Below, piece by piece: positions 1-7,847 of a stretch of 64,000 nt of DNA. The notes beneath the pieces were generated by a model. The model ran no database searches and was not told the DNA's origin. It worked only from the letters and a program-made list of their open reading frames with translations. The number at the start of each line of letters is the position of its first letter. The stretch's first letter is position 1. The stretch is from Paraburkholderia phenazinium. Lineage in GTDB: Bacteria > Pseudomonadota > Gammaproteobacteria > Burkholderiales > Burkholderiaceae. A program made the position numbers and the translations under genes. The stretch lies in contig NZ_FNCJ01000019.1 in NCBI RefSeq assembly GCF_900100735.1, forward strand, positions 62,001 to 126,000, given 5' to 3'.

Positions 1-1
1 G

Positions 2-217
2 GGCTATCCGTATGTATTCGACGAGTTCCGTTTTCATATGACGCTATCGAGTTCGCTCGAAGCCGCGGATGAGCGTGCGGCCCTCGTCGCGTGGTGGCAC
101 GAGAGGGTTGCCGAACTTGGGCCCTTGGTGGTCGACAGTGCGGCGCTGTTTGTCGAACCGGCGCCGGGCGAACCCTTCATGTTGTGGCAGCGCTTGCCGT
201 TTCAGACTGTGGAGTGA
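2..217 (+). CDS. DUF1045 phosphonate-operon protein, C-terminal end (partial)
   Basis: Only the last 71 codons are in the window; the 5' end lies upstream. The reading begins GYPYVFDEFRFHMTLT-like (HMTLS), which is the second H-x-T/S box of the 2H phosphoesterase-like DUF1045 family (Phn_opern_protn). Members of this family are encoded in C-P lyase operons just before phnN. The stop lies 7 nt before the phnN start, so the two are probably cotranscribed. The family's reaction is not established; an accessory role in phosphonate breakdown is inferred from context. Confidence 0.75.
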   Translation, partial: GYPYVFDEFRFHMTLSSSLEAADERAALVAWWHERVAELGPLVVDSAALFVEPAPGEPFMLWQRLPFQTVE

Positions 218-224
218 AGCAAGA

Positions 225-782
225 ATGAATGGCCGTTTGATCTATGTGATGGGCCCGTCCGGCGCGGGCAAGGATTCGCTGCTGGGTTTCGCGCGCAACC
301 GGGTCACGAGTGAGCCCATCCTGTTTGCGCATCGCTACATTACGCGGCCGAGCGGCAACGGCGAAGATCACGTCGAGCTGACGCTCGAAGAGTTCGAGAC
401 GCGCTCCGCACTCGGTCTCTTTGCCCTGGAATGGTCGAGCCATGGCTTGCGGTACGGCATTGGCATCGAGCTCGACGGGTGGCTCGCACGCGGCTGTACG
501 GTGGTCATCAACGGCTCGCGCCAACATCTGCAGCAGACGCTCGACCGTTATCCGGCGGCCGACATTGTGTATGTGGATGCGGCGCCGCACGTGCTCGAAG
601 CGCGTCTCGGCGCACGAGCCCGCGAAAGCGCGGCGCAGGTCGCGGCGCGGCTCGCACGGCGCGCACCGTTCTCGGTGCCGCACGGTGTGCACATGACCAC
701 GATCGACAATTCCGGTGCGCTCGAAGACGCCGGCCGCGCGTTTGTCGAAGTGGTGCGTGGCGCAGCGAGTCACGGTCTTTAA
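225..782 (+). CDS. phnN: Ribose 1,5-bisphosphate phosphokinase PhnN
   Basis: This 185-aa protein has an N-terminal P-loop GPSGAGKDS (residues 10-18), in the guanylate-kinase-like fold of PhnN, which phosphorylates ribose 1,5-bisphosphate to PRPP in the C-P lyase pathway. The ATG at 225 follows an AAG-rich stretch 7 nt after the DUF1045 stop and puts the P-loop at the expected place; longer in-frame extensions would overlap the upstream gene. Length is typical for the family. It is the last gene of an operon entering from the left; the importer genes phnCDE lie about 60 kb away at the other end of the window. Confidence 0.9.
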   Translation: MNGRLIYVMGPSGAGKDSLLGFARNRVTSEPILFAHRYITRPSGNGEDHVELTLEEFETRSALGLFALEWSSHGLRYGIGIELDGWLARGCTVVINGSRQHLQQTLDRYPAADIVYVDAAPHVLEARLGARARESAAQVAARLARRAPFSVPHGVHMTTIDNSGALEDAGRAFVEVVRGAASHGL

Positions 783-864
783 CGGCGCGGGCTTAACGAA
801 GCACGCTTAGCGGCCGCGCCGAACGAAGCAAGCTTTATTGCGCGCTATAGCGGATAGCGGCGCT

Positions 865-1773
865 CTACACCGCCACATTCCGCGATTTGCTGACCGCTTC
901 CTGCAAACAGGCGACGAATTGCTTGACCGCAGGCGTCGGCAGCAGATCGCGGCGCGACAGGATGCTCAGTTCGTAGTGCGGCAGTGCTTCCTCGATCTGC
1001 GCCACTTGAATGCCAAGCGGCGCCATCATGGCCGCGAGCGGCCCGGTAAAGCAACTGATCACATCGGTTTGCGACACAAGCCCGAGCGTGACCGAGAACG
1101 ACGACGGCGCACGCAACAGGCGCTTGGGCAGCGGCAGGCCATGCGCGTCGAACATCGCCTTCATCACGCTATGCGGGAAGTGGTCTGCGCCGACCGTGAG
1201 GATCCACTCCGCGTCCAGCAGTTCGTGCAGATGTTTGACGTTCGCGAGCGGATGCCCTGCGCGCATCACAATCACGAACTGGGTCGAATAGAGCTGCACC
1301 TGCACCAGGTCGCTATCGAGCGCCTGGACATGGTGGATCGCCGCGATATCCAGCGTGCCGTTGCGCAGCCTCGCGACGGCGTCGGGCACCGTCACTTCTT
1401 CCAGATGCAGATTCACCCGCGGCATCGCCCGCCGGAAGGCCAGCACGGCCTGTGGCAAGGCCGTCAGCGCGATCGACGGCATGGTGCCGACGCTGACCTT
1501 GCCCGCCAGTTCGCCTTTGACCTGCTCGACCGCTTCCAGGGTGCGCTGCATGTCGCCCAGCAACTGCTCCGCGCGCGGCAGCAGCGCCAGTCCGCAGGCC
1601 GTGAGTTCGATCCCGCGCACGCTTCGCACCATCAACTCGGCATTCAAGGCGTTTTCCAGCTCGCGGATCGTATGTGTGACCGCCGGCTGCGTCACGCCCA
1701 ATTCGCGTGCCGCAGCGCGCAGACTACGGTGATGTGCCGCGGCGACGAACGCCTGCAACTGCTGAAGCTTCAT
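865..1773 (-). CDS. LysR-family transcriptional regulator
   Basis: A full-length LysR-type regulator (302 aa). The N-terminal winged HTH (about residues 1-60: LQQLQAFVAAAHHRSLRAAA, then TQPAVTHTIRELE) is followed by a periplasmic-binding-protein-like effector domain (about 90-295). It is divergent from the M20 amidohydrolase gene with about 130 bp between them, the usual arrangement for a LysR regulator and its target. That gap holds a possible promoter for the amidohydrolase (TTATTC at 1825, TATAGT at 1848, 17-bp spacer). The effector is unknown; an N-acyl amino acid or hippurate-like compound is an inference from the neighbour. Confidence 0.9.
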   Translation of the reverse strand: MKLQQLQAFVAAAHHRSLRAAARELGVTQPAVTHTIRELENALNAELMVRSVRGIELTACGLALLPRAEQLLGDMQRTLEAVEQVKGELAGKVSVGTMPSIALTALPQAVLAFRRAMPRVNLHLEEVTVPDAVARLRNGTLDIAAIHHVQALDSDLVQVQLYSTQFVIVMRAGHPLANVKHLHELLDAEWILTVGADHFPHSVMKAMFDAHGLPLPKRLLRAPSSFSVTLGLVSQTDVISCFTGPLAAMMAPLGIQVAQIEEALPHYELSILSRRDLLPTPAVKQFVACLQEAVSKSRNVAV

Positions 1774-1904
1774 AGGGTATTCCTGGATATAAAGCTTGTT
1801 AATCGGGGTGAAAAAAACAGCATCTTATTCGAACAAAATGGCGTGGCTATAGTGCTCGCCAGTTCGCCGTGCTGATTGCGGCGCCAAACCATTCGGAGTC
1901 CATG

Positions 1905-3107
1905 ATGAGCGAAGCATCCCAACCCAGCGGCCAGTTCACCGAAGTCGAGCATCTGGCGCCCGCAGGCGAGCGCCTGCGTGAAATCCGTCATCACATTCAC
2001 CATCATCCGGAGCTGGCGTACGAAGAGGTCGCGACTGCGGCGCTGGTCGCCGAAAAGCTCGAACAATGGGGCTGGCAGGTGACGCGCGGGGTCGGGCGCA
2101 CTGGTGTGGTCGGCACGCTCAAGGTGGGCGACGGCGGGCGCAGCATTGGCATTCGCGCCGACATGGACGCGCTGCCGATCATCGAAGAGACCGGTTTGCC
2201 ATACGCGAGCGGCACGCACGGCAAGATGCATGCGTGTGGCCATGACGGTCACACTACGATGCTGCTCGGCGCCGCCGAGCACCTGGCGAAGACGCGCCGG
2301 TTCTCGGGCACCGTCCATCTGTACTTCCAGCCGGCGGAAGAAAGCGGTATCGACAGCGGCGCCAAGAAGATGATCGAAGACGGCCTGTTCGAACGCTTTC
2401 CGTGCGATGCCGTGTTCGGCGTGCACAACCACCCGGGCGCGGAACCCGGCGTATTCCTGTTCCGCAAGGGAGCGTTCATGTCGGCGGGCGACAAGGCCAT
2501 TATCACGATCGAAGGCGTTGGCGGTCATGCGGCGCGTCCGCACCTGACGGTGGATCCGGTAGTGGTGGCGGCAAGCATCGTGATGGCTCTGCAGACCGTT
2601 GTGGCGCGCAACGTCGACCCGTCGCAACCGGCGGTCGTGACGGTCGGCTCGATGCACGCGGGCACCGCCAACAACGTGATTGCGAGCACCGCCAGGCTCG
2701 AATTAAGCGTGCGTTCGTTCAGCCCGGAAGTCCGCGCATTGCTGAAAAAACGCATCACCGAACTGGCCGAGAGCCAGGCGCAGAGTTATGGCGGCAAGGC
2801 GGTGGTCGAGTACATCGAAGGCTACCCGATGGTCGTGAACTCGGACGCGGAGACGGCCTTTGCGATTGAAGTGGCCCGTGAGCTGGTGGGCGATGACAAG
2901 GTGGTCGCGCAGGCCGACATCCTGATGGGCAGCGAAGACTTTGCGTTCATGCTGCAACAGCGGCCGGGCACGTTCCTGCGCATCGGCAACGGCGTGGGCG
3001 AGGACGGTTGCATGGTGCACAACCCGCATTACGACTTCAACGACAGTAACCTGACGGTCGGCGCGGCTTATTGGACGCGGCTCGTCGAGCGCTATCTGGG
3101 GCAATAA
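1905..3107 (+). CDS. M20-family amidohydrolase (hippurate hydrolase / N-acyl amino acid hydrolase type)
   Basis: A cytoplasmic metallopeptidase-family amidohydrolase of about 400 aa, the normal M20D length. Metal-binding motifs are intact: HACGHDGH (about residues 110-117), QPAEE (about 155) and a C-terminal HNPHYDFND. Members cleave N-acyl amino acids such as hippurate. The ribosome site GGAG at 1895-1898 is 3 nt from an ATG at 1902 and 6 nt from the next ATG at 1905, so 1905 is the better-spaced start. The gene is divergent from a LysR regulator. It is the last native-looking gene before the accessory island; in relatives an MFS gene could follow, and half of one is found at 15.2 kb. Confidence 0.88.
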   Translation: MSEASQPSGQFTEVEHLAPAGERLREIRHHIHHHPELAYEEVATAALVAEKLEQWGWQVTRGVGRTGVVGTLKVGDGGRSIGIRADMDALPIIEETGLPYASGTHGKMHACGHDGHTTMLLGAAEHLAKTRRFSGTVHLYFQPAEESGIDSGAKKMIEDGLFERFPCDAVFGVHNHPGAEPGVFLFRKGAFMSAGDKAIITIEGVGGHAARPHLTVDPVVVAASIVMALQTVVARNVDPSQPAVVTVGSMHAGTANNVIASTARLELSVRSFSPEVRALLKKRITELAESQAQSYGGKAVVEYIEGYPMVVNSDAETAFAIEVARELVGDDKVVAQADILMGSEDFAFMLQQRPGTFLRIGNGVGEDGCMVHNPHYDFNDSNLTVGAAYWTRLVERYLGQ

Positions 3108-3168
3108 GTCGGGCAATGAAAGCCGCAGCGAGCGATGCAAGGAGTGAGACGCTAACAAGGTAAGGAAA

Positions 3169-3670
3169 ATGGCCCCCGACAAACATTGGGCGTTGCGCGT
3201 AGCGGATGCGCGGGCCTGGGTGTTGTCGCTCGGTGCTGATCTGCCCACCTTGCTGGGCGAAAGCAGGCTACAGATGGTTGCAGGAAAACTCGTAGTCAAG
3301 TCGCCGCCGGGCGGGACTGACCTGCCCATCCGGCAGCCCACGACCGACAAAACCCGCCCCTGGTGTACCCGTTGATCCTGCCTGCGCGAGTGGCCAGGAT
3401 TTGCCTGCACCGCAGGTCCGACAGGTTCGCTGGAAAGCCGCCATTGTTGAGCACTGGCCGCACATTATTCGCGCGCATGGCATGGACCCCAGTCCGCGCA
3501 CCGTGATTCGCCACATCCGGGCACAGGATAAGTCGGGCGATATCCTGTCGCACGACGTCGCCGACGAACTGAAGTGGCGAACCGAGAGTGGCGCGCACAA
3601 GGTCGTCAAGCTGAAAACGTTCAGGAACGCACTCAGCGAACTGCGCGCACAAGGTTTGCTCCGACACTGA
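3169..3670 (+). pseudogene. Island protein of unknown function, apparently frameshifted
   Basis: An ATG at 3169 with a good ribosome site (AAGGA about 3162) opens a frame that stops at 3375. The frame one base over is open to 3670 and encodes a convincing continuation (KAAIVEHWPHIIRAHGMDPS, then KVVKLKTFRNALSELRAQG). Together they would make a protein of about 165 aa. The break probably lies in the A/C homopolymer stretch at 3346-3360, where one extra base would explain it. The family is not recognised; the basic, helical C-terminal half could be DNA-binding. A sequencing error is possible. Confidence 0.45.
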
Positions 3671-3798
3671 AGCCCCGCAGGGGAGCACCCCGCGCTCCCC
3701 TGGTTCTGCAACGCATACCGCCGTTACTGCGATGCCGTTTCCTTCTCCTTGCGGCCCGGTCTTTTCTGGCCGCCATGCTGTTGCACTTCCTCAAGCCG

Positions 3799-3913
3799 TC
3801 CCGAAATTATCCCGGAATTGTCCCGAAACTATCCCGAAACTATCCCGAAACTATCCCGACTAGTCTCCCGATGTCCCGACTAGCGTCCCGGTATCCCGGC
3901 TAGCCACACGGGA
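3799..3913 (+). repeat. Iteron-like array of TCCCG repeats (six at 11-bp spacing, then a 20-bp register)
   Basis: TCCCG begins at 3799, 3810, 3821, 3832, 3843 and 3854, exactly every 11 bp, with unit TATCCCGAAAC. After this the spacing becomes 12/8/12/8 (3866, 3874, 3886, 3894), that is, two to three copies of a 20-bp unit starting TCCCGACTAG. It sits just upstream of the AlpA-like gene and the replication endonuclease. A spacing of one helical turn suggests cooperative protein binding on one DNA face, as in replication iterons or a multi-site operator. The surrounding 3671-3985 region has no other supported gene. Confidence 0.75.
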
Positions 3914-3985
3914 TTCATGAGCACCGGTAGATTCCGTTCCGTCGCGCCACACGGTGCAGCGCATAACCGGAATCAAGAGGACATT

Positions 3986-4177
3986 ATGGAAATCGGACTG
4001 AGCACGAATCGCCTTGCGCAATGCCTGGGCCTTCAACCCGACACGTTGCGCGTGGCACTGTGCCGCAACGGTTCGTATTACGGCGTGAAGCCGCTCAAGC
4101 TGCCCAACGGTCGCCTTGCGTGGCCAAACGATACGGTCGAACGTATTCTCGCGCTGAACAGCGCGTCCGCCCAGTAA
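3986..4177 (+). CDS. Small AlpA/MerR-like HTH DNA-binding protein
   Basis: A 63-aa protein that is little more than a helix-turn-helix: STNRLAQCLGLQPDTLRVAL followed by NGRLAWPNDTVERIL, the pattern of excisionase/AlpA-type winged helices that read a short beta hairpin (KLPNGRLAWP). The start at 3986 has AGAGG 5 nt upstream; an upstream ATG at 3917 lacks one. It lies between the repeat array and the replication gene, so control of replication or excision is likely, with the array as its possible target. Confidence 0.65.
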   Translation: MEIGLSTNRLAQCLGLQPDTLRVALCRNGSYYGVKPLKLPNGRLAWPNDTVERILALNSASAQ

Positions 4178-4193
4178 GTGCCGGAAACGCGCG

Positions 4194-4415
4194 ATGCACT
4201 GCTGCGCCCTCTGCCCGCACAACGAGAACACATGCGCGTGTTTGGCTGCACTGCCTGCGCGGGCATATCTCCCCGTCGTGACCGATATTGGTGGTGCGCC
4301 CACGCCCGTGGGCGACGCCGCGCTTGATGCGCTGTACCGGCTGCTGGCACGGCGTACTGCTGCCCGCAAGACTGTCGCGCACCGCGCACTGCCGCTCATT
4401 CATCGGGTTTGGTAA
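4194..4415 (+). CDS. Small Cys-rich hypothetical protein preceding rep
   Basis: A 73-aa frame starting MHCCALCPHNENTCACLAAL and ending 4 nt before the rep start, which suggests translational coupling. Five cysteines in the first 16 residues could bind a metal. No ribosome site is obvious and the family is not recognised. It could be a chance frame, but the tight fit between its neighbours favours a real gene. Confidence 0.4.
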   Translation: MHCCALCPHNENTCACLAALPARAYLPVVTDIGGAPTPVGDAALDALYRLLARRTAARKTVAHRALPLIHRVW

Positions 4416-4419
4416 GCGC

Positions 4420-6201
4420 ATGGCTATCCTCAATTCATTCAGCACGATCAGCCCGCACATGCCGCAGCATGCATGGCGTGAGGCGATGCTCGGCAAGCTG
4501 CCGGGCAAGTGGGCGCGAAGCATGTCGCGCCGTCTGGAGATGCTGGACCGCCAGCATCACGACTGGATGCACGGCAATGTCTACCTGCGCGAACATGTCG
4601 CCAGCTACGCCGAAGCCGTGCTGCCGCTCACCGCAACCCTGTCCGATATCCGCGACTGTGCCGTGCGTCGCGCGGCGGACGCGTATGCCCTTGTCGAGCG
4701 TCTGGGCGATACGGCTTCCATCGTGTCGCACCTGACCGCGCTGTGCCAACGCTGGCGCATCGCGGCACCCAGCGTCGAACGTCCGGGCGGATTCATTGCC
4801 CGCGTGATCGATCCGGGCTGGTGGGCGCGACGCCTGCGCGCGATGCACGGTCGCCAGACCGAGGCGCTCGCAATCCGCCTTGGACTGGTGAGCGCACGCG
4901 CTGACCAGTACATCAGTGACGAAAATCTGCGCCGCAGCGTCGCGCAGGCCGAACGCAATGCGCAGATGCTGGAGCGCACGCAGGCGATCAACGAAGACGG
5001 CGAGATTTTTACGCTCGCAGAGCTTGCGGATAAATCCGTCAGCAACCCGGCGATCCGCCGGGGTGAACTCATGCTGCGCATGCGCGGCATGGAAGAGGTC
5101 GCGCAGGAACACGGCTGCGCGTGCGAATTCGCGGTCGTGACGCCGCCCAGCCGCTTCCACGCGGTGCGCGCCAATGGTTCCGTCAATGAGAAATACGAGG
5201 GAGCCACGCCCCGCGACACGCAGGACTATCTGCAACGGCAGTGGAGCCGGTGCCGCGCGTGGTTGCAGCGCCGTGGGGTGAGCTTTTACGGGATGCGCAC
5301 GGTGGAAGCGCACCGGGATGGCACGCCGCACTGGAACATCCTGGTGTTCATTCGCGAGCCTGCCGATGTATCAGTCTGGCGCAAGGCACTGGTGCGCTAT
5401 TTCCTGCTCAACGATTCGCCCGACGAACCCGGCGCGCAGCAGCATCGCTTGCGCTTCGAACGTATTACGGCGGACCAGGGCGGAGCCGCCGCTTACATCG
5501 CCAAGTACATCTCGAAGAACATCGACGGCAAAGGCATCGAACTGGACCTGTACGGCGAACCCATTGCGAAGACGGCGCAGCGCGTGCAGGCGTGGGCGAA
5601 GCAATGGGGCATCCGGCAATTCCAGGCTATCGGCGACGCACCGGTCACTGTGTGGCGCGAACTGCGTCGCATCGAACAGGCTGCAATCGCGGATTCGCCG
5701 GACGCGTTGCAGCGCGCGTGGGCCGCCGCGCAGCGTGTGAAGGGTGCAACAGATGAGGAAAACAAACGCGCGGATTACGCGGAATTCATCCGTGCGTGCG
5801 GTGGCCCGTGGATCAAGCGTAAAGACGCGTTGATGTGGCTACATAAAGAGGAACAGGAAGGCGTGGGTCGCTACGGCGATCCGCTGGGCGCACGTGCGGC
5901 GGGCGTCGTCGTGCGCGGTGAGTGGGCGCTCGACAAGGGCGGCATCGTCGGCGTGATCCGCACAGTAATGGCGAAAGCCATTGCGAGCGTGCGCCGCACG
6001 TGGACGATTGTGAAGGCCGCAGCGTCAAAAATTTCGCCCTCTCGGACTCGTGTCAATAACTGTACGCAGGAGCAGACCAAAGAAGAACAGGAACCCAAAT
6101 TCAACCCCATGCAGGACCACTTTTATTACTTTGAACAGGATTACTTACAGTATGAAAATCACCTATACCCAGCATGCAATGCGGCAGCATCAGGCTCGTA
6201 G
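4420..6201 (+). CDS. Phage GPA-type HUH replication endonuclease (rolling-circle initiator)
   Basis: A 593-aa protein resembling the replication gene A protein of P2-like phages (Phage_GPA). The metal-binding HUH-type box is HRDGTPHWN (residues 298-306) and the nicking tyrosines are in YIAKY (Y359 and Y363, spaced Y-x3-Y), typical of two-tyrosine HUH enzymes. Such proteins nick the origin and stay covalently attached to the 5' end during rolling-circle replication. The ATG at 4420 is chosen because it follows the upstream small gene by 4 nt; it has no strong ribosome site and may be coupled. Both active-site boxes are intact, so the enzyme may still work. Confidence 0.85.
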   Translation: MAILNSFSTISPHMPQHAWREAMLGKLPGKWARSMSRRLEMLDRQHHDWMHGNVYLREHVASYAEAVLPLTATLSDIRDCAVRRAADAYALVERLGDTASIVSHLTALCQRWRIAAPSVERPGGFIARVIDPGWWARRLRAMHGRQTEALAIRLGLVSARADQYISDENLRRSVAQAERNAQMLERTQAINEDGEIFTLAELADKSVSNPAIRRGELMLRMRGMEEVAQEHGCACEFAVVTPPSRFHAVRANGSVNEKYEGATPRDTQDYLQRQWSRCRAWLQRRGVSFYGMRTVEAHRDGTPHWNILVFIREPADVSVWRKALVRYFLLNDSPDEPGAQQHRLRFERITADQGGAAAYIAKYISKNIDGKGIELDLYGEPIAKTAQRVQAWAKQWGIRQFQAIGDAPVTVWRELRRIEQAAIADSPDALQRAWAAAQRVKGATDEENKRADYAEFIRACGGPWIKRKDALMWLHKEEQEGVGRYGDPLGARAAGVVVRGEWALDKGGIVGVIRTVMAKAIASVRRTWTIVKAAASKISPSRTRVNNCTQEQTKEEQEPKFNPMQDHFYYFEQDYLQYENHLYPACNAAASGS

Positions 6202-6352
6202 CACGGCAATTTTTCGCGCTGCCGACGAACTGAAGGCGGCGCGGGAGAAATTCCGGCAGGCCGAAATGGCCTACCGGATCGCATTGGACAAGAAGCCGGA
6301 AGATTACACGCCCTCTCACGGCGACGTGCAGCACCTGTGCACGGATTGCTAA
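6152..6352 (+). CDS. Small hypothetical protein overlapping the end of rep
   Basis: A 66-aa protein starting within the last 50 nt of rep in another frame. Its middle (AADELKAAREKFRQAEMAYR) is a charged, probably coiled helix, and it ends with two cysteines. AGGA lies about 11 nt before the ATG. The family is not recognised. The overlapping arrangement is typical of compact phage or satellite genomes. Confidence 0.5.
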   Translation: MKITYTQHAMRQHQARSTAIFRAADELKAAREKFRQAEMAYRIALDKKPEDYTPSHGDVQHLCTDC

Positions 6353-6410
6353 ACCCGCCGCCGGGGGTTACCCCCGGCACATTGATAGAAACACGAATTG
6401 AGGTATCACC

Positions 6411-7157
6411 ATGAATGCATGGCAAAAGAAAAGCGAAAAAGCGAACATCGAATATGAACGGACTCTCACCGTGCTCAAAGAGGCACGCGAAGCCTACGAA
6501 ACCGGCGCGGGCAAAAACCTGGCCGAAACGACGGCGAACGCACAGCGCTTGCGCGAGTTGATCGTGCAGCAGAAAGACGCCGCTGAGGCCGCCCAGGCCG
6601 CATTAGGCGTCGCATTGCGGAGTTCGAATGCGGCGGTTACGCAGGCGTCGAAAGACGCGCTGTCCGCCCGGCGTAGTGCGGAAGATATGGCAGACGCCTA
6701 TCAGGCCATGCTTGACGAGACGGTGACGGCGCAGATCGAGGCGACCCTGGCGGCCGACGATGCGGCGAGCAGGTATGAAGGGGCGTGGCAACTGGCGAAC
6801 ACCGCACAGGTTAGCCAGATTGCCTATGCGGCACTGGCTGAATGCGGCGAGGTGATCGCGCGAGCGATGGCCGCAGGCGGGCGCGAGATCATCGAGCGGG
6901 AACTGCAACACTGGAAGCCTGACGGGTCGGATGATGCGGCGCAGGCACGGCGTGAAGCGCTAGGCCACTTCAGCCTGGGGGCGCTGCATGACGGAGACCG
7001 GCTCGGGACAGCCGCCCGGTGCCAGATCGTTGAGCCGGTGCTGCGAGGCGAACGTGACGGCTTGTCGTTGCTGCGCGACCTGTGCTCGCGGCACTACCTG
7101 AGTGCGGCGTTTGCCGACGCGCTGCGTGCGCTTTACGCCCGACATGCTTCCAGCTGA
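6411..7157 (+). CDS. Coiled-coil hypothetical protein of the island
   Basis: A 248-aa protein with a clear ribosome site (GAGGT 8 nt before ATG). The first 130 residues are almost entirely Ala/Glu/Lys/Arg-rich helix, likely a long coiled coil. The C-terminal 80 residues look globular and contain two cysteines. There is no signal peptide or membrane segment. It lies between rep and the Ogr-like gene. The function is unknown; a structural or scaffolding role would be a guess. Confidence 0.6.
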   Translation: MNAWQKKSEKANIEYERTLTVLKEAREAYETGAGKNLAETTANAQRLRELIVQQKDAAEAAQAALGVALRSSNAAVTQASKDALSARRSAEDMADAYQAMLDETVTAQIEATLAADDAASRYEGAWQLANTAQVSQIAYAALAECGEVIARAMAAGGREIIERELQHWKPDGSDDAAQARREALGHFSLGALHDGDRLGTAARCQIVEPVLRGERDGLSLLRDLCSRHYLSAAFADALRALYARHASS

Positions 7158-7235
7158 GCGACGCCCACGACTTTCAGGCCACACGCGCAGGGGCGATCCT
7201 GCGTGCGTGGCAGGCTATCCCCGACCGGAGAAAAC

Positions 7236-7478
7236 ATGAGATTCACGATTGCCTGCCCACTGTGCTCGACGCGAGCCATTGCACGAACGAGCCGCAAGCT
7301 GTCGGACACGATGCGCGAAATCACGTTTCGCTGCGATAACGATGAATGCGGGCATGTCTATATTGCCCAACTGGAGGTCGTGCGAACCATTGTGCCTTCG
7401 GGCAGATACGGCTCGCACCCTGATATTCCATTGTCCGGGCGCAGTCGTGCGGCGCACTGGCAGGCACCGCACCAGTAG
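7236..7478 (+). CDS. Ogr/Delta-type zinc-finger transcriptional activator
   Basis: An 80-aa protein with the Ogr/Delta signature: two CxxC-type pairs (ACPLCSTRAIARTSRKLSDT, then CDNDECGHVY), as in P2 Ogr and P4 Delta. These proteins bind a zinc ion and activate late promoters through RNA polymerase alpha. GGAGA 5 nt before the ATG supports the start. In a complete satellite it would switch on helper or late genes. Here the next gene downstream is vgrG, so it may activate the T6SS cargo, or it may be a leftover. Confidence 0.85.
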   Translation: MRFTIACPLCSTRAIARTSRKLSDTMREITFRCDNDECGHVYIAQLEVVRTIVPSGRYGSHPDIPLSGRSRAAHWQAPHQ

Positions 7479-7847
7479 TGCATCAAAACGCACCGACCGC
7501 GCATCAAAATGCATCATTCCAGCGCGCCAGAATCGGCCCTGAGTGGCTTGCGGCGCGGGCCCAAGGGGTCCCCCCTGCCCCCTGCATCAAAAACCAGCCC
7601 CACAAGAGAAGAGGGCAGGTGGGGAGGGGACCGCAATTTCCGGCTGCCGGTCTCCCTTTCCTGGTCTGTTGCACGGTTTTGGTTTTTGCGGCTCAACAAC
7701 CCTTGACAATTCTTGTCTTTTTCAAGATGGGTTGTCCGGTAAATTCATCCTGTAGAAGTTCGGTTGTATATCCGACACAGACTGGAGCCTCATGAAAGGG
7801 GTTGTCCGGACAACCCCAAAAAAGAAACAGCTTTTAAAGGGACGCAT
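7479..7847 (+). promoter_or_regulatory. Intergenic control region before vgrG with a perfect 20-bp palindrome
   Basis: This 369-bp gap has no supported gene. GCATCAAAA occurs three times (7480, 7501, 7584). A TTGACA box is at 7703. A perfect palindrome GGGGTTGTCCGGACAACCCC spans 7798-7817, 30 nt before the vgrG start, and a half-copy GGGTTGTCCGG lies at 7729. A palindrome with a half-site upstream suggests a dimeric repressor or activator site. It is not a good terminator in the + direction because A residues, not T, follow it. Confidence 0.5.

Noticed and set aside
838..1875. 345-codon plus-strand frame opposite the LysR gene
   Set aside because: It is antisense to a clear LysR gene, Arg/His-rich and without any family pattern; an artefact of high-GC third positions.
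7500..7680. cos-like packaging site in the G/C-run region after ogr
   Set aside because: The location would suit a P2/P4-type cos, but no recognisable cos core is present and no packaging gene is in the element.
7797..7825. Palindrome before vgrG as a terminator for the ogr transcript
   Set aside because: The hairpin is followed by A6, not T, on the plus strand, and only TTT on the minus strand; an operator is more likely.
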